Origin: CBDBUR01 sp965209065
Lineage (GTDB): Bacteria > Pseudomonadota > Alphaproteobacteria > JAPOUT01 > G958296285
Assembly (NCBI GenBank): GCA_965209065.1
Contig: OZ242373.1
Location: 1,116,001 to 1,180,000 of the forward strand
Length of the DNA stretch: 64,000 nucleotides
Reading direction: 5' to 3'
Below the pieces are notes generated by a model. The model was given only the letters and a program-made list of their open reading frames with translations. It made no database searches and was not told the DNA's origin. The first letter of the stretch is position 1. Each line of letters starts with the position of its first letter. A program made the translations under genes and the position numbers. This document shows positions 45,581 through 55,970 of this stretch, piece by piece.

Positions 45581-48500
45581 TTACTGGCAAATAGGCGCGC
45601 TTGCCTCTAAACGAGCAGGGAGGCAAGTTATCCCGCCAGCGATGAGCGAAGCCTCCGTCACGTCAAGCTCTCCGCCGCTATCGAGCGTGATGTCTGCCGC
45701 GCCCCTGTTCAGCCTGCCGATAATCGTGATATCGCCTGTGGCTTTGAGGGTTAGGTCGTGGCTCTGCCTAAGCGCGTATTTTTGCTCGAACGTGATGTCC
45801 TTATCCGCGCCAGTGGCTTCAATCGTGGTGGCGTCTTCGGGCGTGATGATAGAGCCGCCGGCGCGCAAAACGATATTGCCTTCGGTTTCGATGTTGCCGA
45901 GCAAGCGAATATCGTTCATCGAAATTATCGTCAGCGCACCGCCGATGCTGCTCTTTGTGCCGGCGTCAAGCACGACACGATTACCCATAATCATAGCATC
46001 TGCGTTAGAAGTCATAATTCTGCCCGATGCTTCTAGCTTCAAGGTGCCAAAGCCCACATTGACATTATTATTCAGCATAATATCGCCACTTGTAGCGACC
46101 AGCTCCACATTTTGATTATTCGCGAGAGGCATAGCATTTGGCATATCCATATCATCGGGCAGTTGAATCATAATGTTTGTGCCGCTCAAGCGCACGGGCT
46201 TGGAGCCAGAGAAAACAACCTCAGGCGCTTTAATGATAATGTTGGCGGTAGAGCTGATGTTCGCATCAATTATCACGGTGTCGGTCGCTATGAGCATAAG
46301 CGGTTTGGTAATGCCCGTGCTATCCTCCACATCGTTGCGAATGCTTTTCGCGCGGATAGTAATAACTTTAGCCATAATCATCACATCAACATTAGGCAAA
46401 ATGAGACTCTCGTCCGAGTTGATAACGAAATTCTTGTCCTCCTCCTCTTCTTCCTCGGTTAAATCAATCATTATGTTATTGGAGTCATCGCTATCTTTGC
46501 CCTCGAGGTCGCCGCCTGCTTTTTCTAGTTCCTCTGCTAAATTGACGTCCTCGTCAGAAAAGATTCCGGTTTGCTTTGCCCATGTGACATCTTCTTGAGT
46601 TTGTGCGCCGGTATAGTTGATGGTTGGCTTGCCGCTGCTGGGAATGGTGAAGGTGACGGCGGGCGCGGCTGTTGGGAAAACGTCACCATCTTGCGTGAGG
46701 AAAATCGCCGCGGCGGCGAGCGTGGGGGTGTCGTTGAATATAATCGTGCCAGAGCCTGCGCCACTGCCGGCGGTGAACCGCAGTGTGCCGTCGCCGGCAT
46801 TAAGAGTGCCCTCCAGCGTGATGTTGCCCGAAGCGTTAAGGGTGAGGTCTTGCCCGCCGGTGGTGCCTGTGGTGGCGAATCTGAGACTTATATTCAAGCC
46901 ACTCATCGTGGTGGCTTCGGTAGAGGAGAAGGTTAGCATCGCTGATATTGAGATACCCACGCCCATTGGTGTATCGCCTGCTGTTTGAGCCTTTATGGTG
47001 CCGCTGTTAAAGGTTGTGCGAGCGGTAATGATAGAAACACTTTCTGTGAAAAGGACTTGACCGCCAGCAGTGATGGTTAAATCACCAGGATTATCGCCGC
47101 CAAAATCAAGAGTGGAAGTGTTAAAAGTGATATTGTTTGTAGCCTCGAAAGTGACGTCCGCAGTAGATATCAAAGCGTGTTCGTTGGTTGTTACGATGAT
47201 GTTATCGGCTTTGAACGTGCTATCGACTCCTATGTCGATGTTATTTCCCTCTAGGGTCAAAGTTGTGGGGGTGGTTGCGTTCGTTCCTGCGTCAACCCCG
47301 TTCCCAAACGTGAGCGTGCCGGCGGCGGTAATCGTGAGGTCTTGGTTGGTGGCATCGCTTTTGGCGTTGGAGTTGAAGGTCAAATCATTGCCGCTAATGG
47401 TGGTGGCTTCATCGGTAGAGAAGTTTATTTTTGCAGTTCCGCTAAAATCGGCGACAAAGGATAAATCATGTTGCGTGGTTGTGCCGTCTTGAGCGGTGGA
47501 TTCTGCTTTTATTGTCGGGCTATCGAGCGTTATAACTTTGGCGTTGGCGGAGAAGCTCCGTGTGAAAAGAATTTGCTTGCCGGCGCTCAAGGTTAAATCA
47601 AAGGCGGCTTCTCCTGTGCCGATACGCATATTGGAAACGCTAAAGGTGAGGTTGTTTGTCGCATTGAAAGCGACCGCGGCGGAAGCTGAAGTAAAGGCTT
47701 GGGCGGAGGCTGTTCGTGCTGTTATGCCGATGTCATTGGCGGTGAGGCTAAAGTTGCTGCCGCTTCCTATGCTAATGGTGCCTGCCTCCAGCGTTAGCGT
47801 GCCGCTGCTGGTTAAAGCGATGGCGGGCAAGGTTAATTTGGCGGTAACACTAATTTTCAGGTCGGCGAGGTCGCCTGTGCCATCGGTGCCGGTGCCAATG
47901 TTGGCGGCGACTATGGTTAATGCCACGGCTCTAATTTCAGTAAGATTTGCGGGGAAGATGATATTGCCTTCGGTGGTGAGCTCAACGGTTTGGTTGCCTA
48001 AATCAAGCAAGCCATCTTCGTCAATAGAGAACTCGGAGAAGTCGATGTCTGTATCGAGCAGGTCCATAAGGTTGATGTTCTCTTGCCCGGTGGCGGTAAA
48101 GGAGAGGCGCGCGAGTTCAAACCAATCACTGGAGGAAGGCTCTGGCTGGGTTTGGGTGGTGCCGGTGTATTGCACTTGAGGTTTGCCACCACTGGGAATA
48201 ATGAAGTTAGCGGGTGCTGGCCCTCCAAAAGGTCCCTCGTTGTGTGTGAGCCTTATTCTTCTTGCGGTGAGCGTTGGTAGGGCGTTGCCCCCAAGGGCGA
48301 GGAGTGTAATCGCACCTACGCTTGAGTCCGTGCCAGCATTTAAGTTTATTCTGCCATCACCGACATTAATATCACCTTGTATATCGAGGTCGAGTGAAGT
48401 GTTAATGGTGAGGTCTTGCCCGCTTGCGGCTCCTGCTCCGCCTGCTCCGCCATCGAATAAGAACTCTTTAGCGCTTATCGTGGTAGCTCTCGTGGTGGAG

Positions 48501-51500
48501 AAAGTTAGCGCGGCTGACTCAAGCCTTAAGTTACGCCGTGTGATTGTGCCATCTTGAGCGGTAGATTGCGCTTTTATCACCCCGCCGAGCGTTAGGCTTG
48601 TTGGTGACGCAATTCTAGTATTTTGGGTAAAGATAGTATCCCCGGTGACCGCAGAGAGGTTTATATTTGAACCGGTCACAAGTGGTGTTCCTATGAATAG
48701 GTTGTCCGCCATAATGGGAGAAGCGCGATGGAAGGTTATGGAAGTCCCCGCCTTTAGCGTTAAGTTATGTTGCGTGATTGTGCCGTCTTCAGCCATTGAT
48801 TCTGCCTTTATCAAGTCGGCGGTAATGCTTAGGAGAGGCGCGCTTATAGTAGCTGCTCGCTCAAAAATAATATCTCCCCCAGCAGATAGGTCAAAACCAA
48901 AACCCTGGCTATTATCTACACTTACGATATTGAAGCGAATATTCTCCGTAGCATTTAAGGTTAAGCCTCCCCCGCCCAACACAATTCGGGCATTCACCCC
49001 TCTTATCGTAATATTTTTAGCATTTACGGTAATCCCAAAACGTGTGGCTATTGTTGCCGCCTCAAAGATGACATCAAGACCGGTTAGACCGCTTCCACCA
49101 ATAGCGAGTTTGTGCCCGCCTGCAAAAATGGAGAGGCTGTTCGTGGCACCTGCCATCCATGGTTCGTATAGCACATCCACCAAGCTGCCGGGAACAGCAG
49201 GTGCGGTAAACCTGACCGTGATATCCCTTGCGATAAAGCTATTAGGCTCTGGCACTTCTCCTGCCGCGTAGTTGAGGACGGCAGCGCCTTCGCCAATGTC
49301 AAAGTCACCATTCAGCCTGAGAGTCCCGGTAGCAGTAAGAGTGAGGTTTTGCCCACTGGTCTCACCCTTAACGAAGGAAAAGATATTTATATTATTGCCG
49401 CTTATTGTGGTGGGTTTATCATCGGCGAAGGTTATTTGCTCAAATGCTCTTATCTCTAAATTATGTTGCGTGAGCGGTGAGGTGCCGCTTTCAGCCTTCA
49501 CCACGCCACCGAGCGCTATGTTGTTGGCGAAAACAAACGTATTTTGTGGAAAAAGAATCTCGCCACTAACGCCATTCTCATCTGTGGCAGTCGTAAGGGT
49601 TAAGTCACCGCTGGACAAGGAAAGGGTGCTGGCGGCGAGCGTGATATCCCCTTGGGTTGCTGTGAGACTTAAAAGTTGGCTACCAGCATTACGAATAGGC
49701 GTATCTTCAGCCTCTACCATTGTAATGGTGATGGCGGTTGCGGTGAGGGTGAGGGCGTTTGGAATGGCAAGCGTGGCACCTTCTAGCGTCAGCGCGCCCG
49801 TGCTGGTTAAAGACGATAAAATTAACGTGCCAACGACATCAATTTTCAAGTCGGCAGTGAAATTGCCACTACTATGATTGGTAACAATGGAAGCGGCAGA
49901 AAGCGTTAAGCTCTCTGCTTTTATTATTCTAATGCCTTCGGGAAAAATGATATTGCCCTCAGTGATGAGGACGATATTCTCACTACCGAAATCCAACTCG
50001 CCCTGCGCGTTAATGGAGAAGCTGACGAAATCACCATTGGCGAGCGTTGAATCATCATCGATGAGGTCGGCAATGTTTATATCATCAGTGTTTTCGGTAT
50101 CAAAGATGATGCGAGCAGGAAGAGTAAACCAATCATGAGAGGGTTGAATGCCACCGCCCCTATAAGTCACACTAGGCTTGCCCCCAGTTTCCGCATCATC
50201 GGTGGGAATGGTGAAGGTTGCCGGCTTGGTTTCCACGAAAAACGCTCCATCTTGCGTTAGGCTTATCGCGCTTGCTTTGAGCGTAGCATTTGTAAAGATA
50301 ATGGTGCCTGTAGCGCTTCCAGCACCGGCGGTTATATCCATAGTGCCGTCCCCGACATCAAAACTACCGCCCAACGTGAGGTTTTCCGTAGCGGCAATGG
50401 TGAGGGCTTGCCCGCTTGGCTCACCTTTGGTGGTAGATGTGAGGGTTAGTAGGCTTGCCGTTATTGTGGTGGGCTTATCACCGGCGAAGGTTAGTTTCCC
50501 CGATGCTGTAAGCTCTAGGGGCAGCAATGCCACTGTGCTATTATCTACTACTTTTACCACCCCACCGATTGTTATATCAGTAGCGGTAATGTTCACTCCA
50601 CTATCCCCGCGGAATAGAATTTCAGGGGCGATAAGCGTGAGGTTGTCATCACCTCCTTCGGCATTAAAATTAATGTATGCTACCTCAATGGTGATTTTAC
50701 TTGTGGCAGTAAGCGTCATATTGCCCAAGCCGAGCAAGCCCGCGTTTGCAGGCACAGCCGCCTGGGAACCTGCATCTCGGGTTGCGGTTAGGCTAATGTT
50801 AGCGGCACTGATAGAGGCATTCCCAGCGCCAACATTAATAACTGCAGCTGTGGCGGTTAGGTCTCCGCTACCTACATTAAACTTGCCCTCTAGCGTTAAA
50901 GTGCCGCTTGTTGCGGTAATAAGGGTGAGGTCTTGCCCGCTTGCCGTTGTTTGCACCATAGGGGAGGTGAGTGTTATGGTGTTGCCTCTTATTGTGGTGT
51001 CCTTGCCTGCGGCGAAGGTTATTTTCTCCCGCGCCTCTAGCGATAAATTATAGCGCGTGATGGCATTGTTGGCATTAACAATTTCAGCCCGCACCAAACC
51101 GCTGAGCGTTATGTTGTTGGCTTCAGCTTGAATTGCTCCCGCGAAGACAATATCTCCGCTTGCCAAAAGCGTTAGGTCGCCCTCCCCCGCGCTAGAATTT
51201 GCGTGGCGCAGGTTTAGCTTGGCAGCCTTTAGCCTGATGTCGCCCGCCGTTGCCGTGAGGCTGAGAGATTCATTCGCAACATTACGAATAGCGGCATCGG
51301 CGCCCGCTCCTGTGTCGGTCATCGTGATGGTGATGGTCGGCGCAGTGATGGCAGTATCGCTCGCGATAATGAGGATGGCACCCTCTAGCACCAGCGCACC
51401 GGTGGTGGCTAAAGTGCCGACAGATAAATTTAAAGTGTTGCTCACATCTATTTTCAAGGCGGCGGCGAAATTGCTACTGCCAGCAGTCATAATGGAAGCC

Positions 51501-54500
51501 GCCGTGAGCGTTAAGTTCCCTGCTCTAATTTCTCTAACCTCAGCAGGAAAGATGATGTCGCCTTCGGTGATGAGGATAATCGTTTCGCCACCGAAATCTA
51601 ACAGCCCATTTTCATCTACCTCAATGCCAGCGAAATCCCCCCCGCCAAGCTGAGAACCCTGCGCGAGCAGGTCGGCGATGGTGATGTCATCATCTGTCCC
51701 CGCATCAAAGGTGGGGTTGGCTGATGCTAGATTAAACCAGTTATCATCTTCTGTCGGAGTGGGTTGCGTGCCACCGCCGGTATAGCGCACGCGGGGTTTC
51801 ACACCCAGTGGCAGGTTGAAGGCGGCAGGGGCGGCGGCGAGGTTACCCAGCGCAAAAACCGCGCTATCTTGCTCTAACAAAACCGAGCTCGCCTTTATGG
51901 TCGGCTTCGTGCTGCTGGTCTCAACAAAAGCAACCGCGCCTGAAGCGCCGCGCCCAGCGAGAGCCAAAAGCCTGCCGGTTCCTATATCAAAGTTACCTTG
52001 AAACGAGATGCCTCCTTGTGCGGTGAGCGTGAGGTTATTGTTAGAGGCATCGCCGACTGAAGTCGAAAGGAGCGTGATGCCATAAGCGTTGATGGTGGTT
52101 GCCTTGTCTGTAGCAAAGTTTAGCTTGCCGCTCGCCGTAATGGTTATGCTATTCGCCCCAGGTGTTGTGCCTACCCCCAGCGTGCCGCCAAACGTGATGT
52201 TCCTCGCTATAATATTGGTGACTTGAGGAAAAAAGATATTACCGCTACCAGCAATAAGCGTGAGGTCATCACTCGCGCCGATGATGTTGAAATGAATATA
52301 ACGCGCGGCGAACCTAATATCGTTTGTAGCATCTAGCACCATGCTCCCGCCCGAACGAAAGGCGGCGGCAGCTTCCGTGCCAGATGTGGAGCTTGGGCTA
52401 ATCGTAATATCATGGGCTTTGATGACATAGGGGTCACCACTATTATCTGCATTGGGAACAAGAATGACTATCGCGCTGAGCGACAAACTGCCACGCTTGG
52501 CGTTTGGGTTGTCATCATCGCCGAGATTGACATTCGTTAAATTGCGAATGGTAGCGGAGGCTGCTTTAAGCGTGAGGTTTCTGCCCTTGCCATCCATCCA
52601 CGCGGCATTATATTTTAGAAAATTATCACTAAGACCATCTCCTGTGGAGTTCCCCGCAGCCGTGTAGGTGAGCGTGAGGTCATTGGTAGAGAGGGAAGCG
52701 GGCGCGGGGTTTTGCGCGCCCGTGCCAGCGAACGAAAACGAGGCATCGCCCATGCCAATGTTGTAATTGCCGCTCATCGTTAGTGTGTTGGTTGCGGTAA
52801 TCGTCAAGTCTTTGTCGCTTGCCGTTGTTTGCGCGTTGCTAGAGGCAAGGTTTATATTCGCGCCTGTTATCGTGGTGGCTTTATCGCTAGCGAAGATTAT
52901 TTCGCCCGTAGCCGCTGTTGTTATCGTTAAATCCTCCTGCGTGGGTGTGCCTCCGCTACTTGATTCCGCCTTTATTGTCCCGCTGAGCGTTAAATTATTC
53001 ACTGCGATATTTGTATCTTGAGGGAAAAGAATCTCCCCGCCGGCTTTAAGCGTTAAATTCTTTAGGACACCGCTGCCGCTAAACACAATGTGAGCCGAGC
53101 GAATGGTGATATTGCCCGAAGCATCAAGCGTTGCGTCCTCAGTTCCCTGAAAACCAGCCTCCTGACCCAGTTTTGGGGAGAGCCCCGTTATAGTAATGTC
53201 ATTGGCTATTATGCTAGAAACTTTAGCATCGATAGCGCTAACTATAAGCGCCCTTACGGTTAGGTTGCCGCGCCTTGAGGAGTCGTCACCCCCCTCACTT
53301 AAATCGATATCACTGAATCCGAAAATGTTAGCAGTTTCAGCGATAAGCGTGACGTTTCTACCAGCACCCGTGAGCCACGTTGGATAGGCTATGGCGCCAC
53401 TTCCCGTAAAAGTGTAGGTGATGTCATCAGTCAGGAAGCTGTCGGCGCTGGGAATGCCGCTCCCATAAGTTATCGCAACATTGCCCGTGCCAGCATCAAA
53501 ATTGCCGCTCAACGTCAGATTGCCGGTTGCGGTAATCGTGACGGCTTGGTTGCTTGCGGTGAGCGCGCCGCCAGCGGAAGTGAGCGTTATATCCCCCGCG
53601 CTGGTAAGCGTGGTGGCAAGCGTGGTGGAAAAGTTTATCGGCTGATTTGCCCCAGACGAGTCTGCCCCAGACGTGATAACCATATCGCCCGAGCCGCTAT
53701 TAAACGCGCCGCCAAGTGTTATCGTGCCTGCGGCGGTAATCGTGATGTCTTTGTTGCTTACCGTGGGCGTGCCGCCAGTAGAAGCGAGGCTTATATCCCC
53801 GCCCGTGAGCGTGGTGGCGCGCGCGGTTGAAAAGTTTATCCGATGACTTGCCCCCGAAGTGAAATCCATATTGCCCGCGCCAGTATTTATCGCACCGCTA
53901 AGTATTATCGCGCCGGTAGACGTAACGGTGAGCTCTTGGTCGCTGTCCGCGCCTGCCATCGTAGAGCTGAGAATTATACTGCCGCCGCTTATGGTGGTGG
54001 CTTTATCGGTGGCGAAGTTTAGTTGCCCGGTCGCCTCGAGCGTTAATTTGCGCTTTGTCGCGGTTGTTCCGTCCGTTGATTCAGCGATTACCGTTCCGCC
54101 AATCGTTAAATTGGTAACGATGAGACTCGTTTCATCTTCTCTCGTGAATTTAATTTCATTACCCGCAATAAGAGTGAGGTCGTTGGGGGTGCCGCCTTTG
54201 GTGCTATCACCATTAAAATTAATATACCTCACCGATAAGATGATGTCGTTTTTAGCCTCTAGCTTTAAGTCCGCTGTTGCGCGCAGACCGGCAAACTCAG
54301 TATCTGGGTTTGTGTGCGTTAGGATAATGGAAATGTCATCGGCTTTTATCGTCCAAGGCGAAGCGATAGTGACACCACTCTCCGCCGCTTTAATATCCAT
54401 AAGCAGACCGGTGATTGCTAGGTTGCCAGTGCCTAAATCTATATGTCCGGCGAAATTAACCCGACTCGTCGCGGTGATTGTGAGATTTTTGTTGCTTGCC

Positions 54501-55642
54501 GCACCCGCTGAAGGCGAAGTAAGCGATATATTCTTGCCTGATAGGGTGATTACTCTAACCTGCGTAAAGATAATGCCCCCGCCTGCGGTAATCGTGAGGT
54601 CGTTATCTGTTCCCGTTATTGCTATGCTGTTGAAGACGGCAATGAGAGGTGCTGCTAACGTTAGACCGCCATTGCTTTTATTGATAGGCTCACTCACCGT
54701 TATCGCCGAGCTTGCCGCCAGCGAAACAGCACCCGCAAAATTTTGGATAGCCGCCGCCGAGATAACAAAAGCCTCATCGTCCTCGCCATCATCAGCTAGA
54801 ACCGCACCATCACCAGCCGTGCTGATTTCAGTGTCATCGGTAGTCGCTGTGCCGATGGTAATGGCGGCAGGGTCAAGCAGAAGCTCCGCCGCTTTTATTT
54901 TTGCTATATCAAACGAGGCTAAACTCTTTTTGCCCGATACTTCAACAAAACCACCTTCCGCGTTTATGCTTCCTTGAAAGTTTGTGCTAACGTCCGACCA
55001 AATAATAACACGCGGTGATATTATAAGAGAACCCGACTCCACAATTGTTTTTTGTGAGTTAGCAATCGTGCCGTTGCCTTGAAAACCACCCCCAACTAAA
55101 ACTTCTTTGCTTGCCGTAAGCCTAGCACTCGCGCCGAGCGTAACTTCATTCGCACCCTCAACGATAATTCTTTGCGCTTCAATAACCCCGCCAACATTAA
55201 CAACATTATTATTACTTAAACTTTGTAAATGAACTTCGCCTAAAGGCGCATTGATAACACCATTAGCCCGCACCGCTCCAGCAGAAGCCGAGGTAAGTAA
55301 GCCACCAACATTCACCACCGAGCCAGCGCCGAACAAAACACCCGCAGGATTCTCTAACGCAACCCTTCCATTCGCGTTTAGTGTGCCGTCAATATTGGTC
55401 TCAACACCATTACGAACTTTTATAGAAATTAACGCCGAAGCCGAAGGTTGCGTGATATTCACCACCTCATCGGCGGCAATATCAAAACTCTCCCAGCTCG
55501 TGCCAAGATGCTCGCTGTGCTGAATTATATTGAGTGGGTTAGATAGCTCTGCGTCCCCAGCCGTGACTCTGCCCCCGCTCGGCGCGGCGAATAAGCTGGT
55601 TGCGCCAAAAATAACGCTCAATGCGAATATTCGTATAAACAT
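45581..55642 (-). CDS. Giant TPS-type exoprotein 4 (filamentous haemagglutinin-like)
   Basis: 3353 residues from ATG 55642 (MFIRIFALSVIFGATSLFAA, then PSGG), preceded by AGGGAG; an in-frame TTG seven codons earlier overlaps that ribosome-binding site. The TPS domain shows TSWESFDIAADEVVNITQPS, ENPAGVLFGAGSVVNVGGLL and AAELLLDPAAITIG. The beta-helix body has four YTG...W modules (near 46600, 48150, 50150 and 51770), several with loops such as DEDGLLDLG. The end ITCLPARLEASAPICQ holds Cys3340 and Cys3352, the only cysteines I find in the mature protein. Long stretches align collinearly with exoprotein 5, suggesting whole-gene duplication. Confidence 0.9.
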   Translation of the reverse strand: MFIRIFALSVIFGATSLFAAPSGGRVTAGDAELSNPLNIIQHSEHLGTSWESFDIAADEVVNITQPSASALISIKVRNGVETNIDGTLNANGRVALENPAGVLFGAGSVVNVGGLLTSASAGAVRANGVINAPLGEVHLQSLSNNNVVNVGGVIEAQRIIVEGANEVTLGASARLTASKEVLVGGGFQGNGTIANSQKTIVESGSLIISPRVIIWSDVSTNFQGSINAEGGFVEVSGKKSLASFDIAKIKAAELLLDPAAITIGTATTDDTEISTAGDGAVLADDGEDDEAFVISAAAIQNFAGAVSLAASSAITVSEPINKSNGGLTLAAPLIAVFNSIAITGTDNDLTITAGGGIIFTQVRVITLSGKNISLTSPSAGAASNKNLTITATSRVNFAGHIDLGTGNLAITGLLMDIKAAESGVTIASPWTIKADDISIILTHTNPDTEFAGLRATADLKLEAKNDIILSVRYINFNGDSTKGGTPNDLTLIAGNEIKFTREDETSLIVTNLTIGGTVIAESTDGTTATKRKLTLEATGQLNFATDKATTISGGSIILSSTMAGADSDQELTVTSTGAIILSGAINTGAGNMDFTSGASHRINFSTARATTLTGGDISLASTGGTPTVSNKDITITAAGTITLGGAFNSGSGDMVITSGADSSGANQPINFSTTLATTLTSAGDITLTSAGGALTASNQAVTITATGNLTLSGNFDAGTGNVAITYGSGIPSADSFLTDDITYTFTGSGAIAYPTWLTGAGRNVTLIAETANIFGFSDIDLSEGGDDSSRRGNLTVRALIVSAIDAKVSSIIANDITITGLSPKLGQEAGFQGTEDATLDASGNITIRSAHIVFSGSGVLKNLTLKAGGEILFPQDTNIAVNNLTLSGTIKAESSSGGTPTQEDLTITTAATGEIIFASDKATTITGANINLASSNAQTTASDKDLTITATNTLTMSGNYNIGMGDASFSFAGTGAQNPAPASLSTNDLTLTYTAAGNSTGDGLSDNFLKYNAAWMDGKGRNLTLKAASATIRNLTNVNLGDDDNPNAKRGSLSLSAIVILVPNADNSGDPYVIKAHDITISPSSTSGTEAAAAFRSGGSMVLDATNDIRFAARYIHFNIIGASDDLTLIAGSGNIFFPQVTNIIARNITFGGTLGVGTTPGANSITITASGKLNFATDKATTINAYGITLLSTSVGDASNNNLTLTAQGGISFQGNFDIGTGRLLALAGRGASGAVAFVETSSTKPTIKASSVLLEQDSAVFALGNLAAAPAAFNLPLGVKPRVRYTGGGTQPTPTEDDNWFNLASANPTFDAGTDDDITIADLLAQGSQLGGGDFAGIEVDENGLLDFGGETIILITEGDIIFPAEVREIRAGNLTLTAASIMTAGSSNFAAALKIDVSNTLNLSVGTLATTGALVLEGAILIIASDTAITAPTITITMTDTGAGADAAIRNVANESLSLTATAGDIRLKAAKLNLRHANSSAGEGDLTLLASGDIVFAGAIQAEANNITLSGLVRAEIVNANNAITRYNLSLEAREKITFAAGKDTTIRGNTITLTSPMVQTTASGQDLTLITATSGTLTLEGKFNVGSGDLTATAAVINVGAGNASISAANISLTATRDAGSQAAVPANAGLLGLGNMTLTATSKITIEVAYINFNAEGGDDNLTLIAPEILFRGDSGVNITATDITIGGVVKVVDNSTVALLPLELTASGKLTFAGDKPTTITASLLTLTSTTKGEPSGQALTIAATENLTLGGSFDVGDGTMDITAGAGSATGTIIFTNATLKASAISLTQDGAFFVETKPATFTIPTDDAETGGKPSVTYRGGGIQPSHDWFTLPARIIFDTENTDDINIADLIDDDSTLANGDFVSFSINAQGELDFGSENIVLITEGNIIFPEGIRIIKAESLTLSAASIVTNHSSGNFTADLKIDVVGTLILSSLTSTGALTLEGATLAIPNALTLTATAITITMVEAEDTPIRNAGSQLLSLTATQGDITLAASTLSLSSGDLTLTTATDENGVSGEILFPQNTFVFANNIALGGVVKAESGTSPLTQHNLEIRAFEQITFADDKPTTISGNNINIFSFVKGETSGQNLTLTATGTLRLNGDFDIGEGAAVLNYAAGEVPEPNSFIARDITVRFTAPAVPGSLVDVLYEPWMAGATNSLSIFAGGHKLAIGGSGLTGLDVIFEAATIATRFGITVNAKNITIRGVNARIVLGGGGLTLNATENIRFNIVSVDNSQGFGFDLSAGGDIIFERAATISAPLLSITADLIKAESMAEDGTITQHNLTLKAGTSITFHRASPIMADNLFIGTPLVTGSNINLSAVTGDTIFTQNTRIASPTSLTLGGVIKAQSTAQDGTITRRNLRLESAALTFSTTRATTISAKEFLFDGGAGGAGAASGQDLTINTSLDLDIQGDINVGDGRINLNAGTDSSVGAITLLALGGNALPTLTARRIRLTHNEGPFGGPAPANFIIPSGGKPQVQYTGTTQTQPEPSSSDWFELARLSFTATGQENINLMDLLDTDIDFSEFSIDEDGLLDLGNQTVELTTEGNIIFPANLTEIRAVALTIVAANIGTGTDGTGDLADLKISVTAKLTLPAIALTSSGTLTLEAGTISIGSGSNFSLTANDIGITARTASAQAFTSASAAVAFNATNNLTFSVSNMRIGTGEAAFDLTLSAGKQILFTRSFSANAKVITLDSPTIKAESTAQDGTTTQHDLSFVADFSGTAKINFSTDEATTISGNDLTFNSNAKSDATNQDLTITAAGTLTFGNGVDAGTNATTPTTLTLEGNNIDIGVDSTFKADNIIVTTNEHALISTADVTFEATNNITFNTSTLDFGGDNPGDLTITAGGQVLFTESVSIITARTTFNSGTIKAQTAGDTPMGVGISISAMLTFSSTEATTMSGLNISLRFATTGTTGGQDLTLNASGNITLEGTLNAGDGTLRFTAGSGAGSGTIIFNDTPTLAAAAIFLTQDGDVFPTAAPAVTFTIPSSGKPTINYTGAQTQEDVTWAKQTGIFSDEDVNLAEELEKAGGDLEGKDSDDSNNIMIDLTEEEEEEDKNFVINSDESLILPNVDVMIMAKVITIRAKSIRNDVEDSTGITKPLMLIATDTVIIDANISSTANIIIKAPEVVFSGSKPVRLSGTNIMIQLPDDMDMPNAMPLANNQNVELVATSGDIMLNNNVNVGFGTLKLEASGRIMTSNADAMIMGNRVVLDAGTKSSIGGALTIISMNDIRLLGNIETEGNIVLRAGGSIITPEDATTIEATGADKDITFEQKYALRQSHDLTLKATGDITIIGRLNRGAADITLDSGGELDVTEASLIAGGITCLPARLEASAPICQ

Positions 55643-55677
55643 AAAAGGCTCCCTTTTAATCAATAATCTATAAAACC

Positions 55678-55706
55678 ATAGTAGAGAAACAGCCTCTCTT
55701 TTTCAA
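55678..55706 (-). promoter_or_regulatory. Sigma70-type promoter of exoprotein 4
   Basis: TTGAAA (55706-55701), 17-bp spacer, TACTAT (55683-55678) on the minus strand, 35 bp before ATG 55642. The -35 begins 8 bp after the ancestral stop codon of exoprotein 5. No terminator-like hairpin separates these two genes, unlike the 4/3 junction. Confidence 0.75.
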
Positions 55707-55713
55707 GCAAAAT

Positions 55714-55970
55714 CTACTGGCAAGCCCCCGCGCTCGCCCCTACAGGAATAGGGAGGCAGGTTATCTCCCCCGCAATGAGCGAGGCGCGCGTTAAATCCAG
55801 CGTCCCGCCGTCTAGCGTGATGCCCGCCGTGCCCCTATCCAGCCCGCCGATGATGGTTATCTCGCCCGCAGCTTTTAGGGTCAGGTCAGAGCTCTGCCTA
55901 AGCGCGTATCTTTGTTCAAACGTAATGCTATTGCTCGCGCCAGTCGCTTCAATCGTGGTGGTGGCATCGA
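55714..55970 (-). pseudogene. Out-of-frame 3' end of exoprotein 5, including the Cys-pair motif
   Basis: In the frame shifted by one base, translation reads DATTTIEATGASNSITFEQR, then YALRQSSDLTLKAAGEITII, and ends ITCLPIPVGASAGACQ-TAG (stop 55716-55714). This aligns closely with the exoprotein 4 end, so it is the original C-terminus. The junction on the minus strand is ATTATTACGTCGATGCCACC, where one base is missing compared with an in-frame Thr-Ser/Pro-Asp-Ala reading. Confidence 0.85.

Noticed and set aside
53859..54977. Long plus-strand open frames opposite the giant genes (e.g. 372 codons here, 322 codons at 56302-57270, 301 codons at 35450-36355)
   Set aside because: They are antisense to strongly conserved repeat proteins, have low-complexity Ser/Val/Leu-rich translations, recur wherever the repeats recur, and lack ribosome-binding sites. 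They reflect the codon pattern of the minus strand.
55683..55699. AGAGA/TCTCT inverted repeat within the exoprotein 4 promoter spacer
   Set aside because: Only 5 bp and absent from the other promoters; likely chance.
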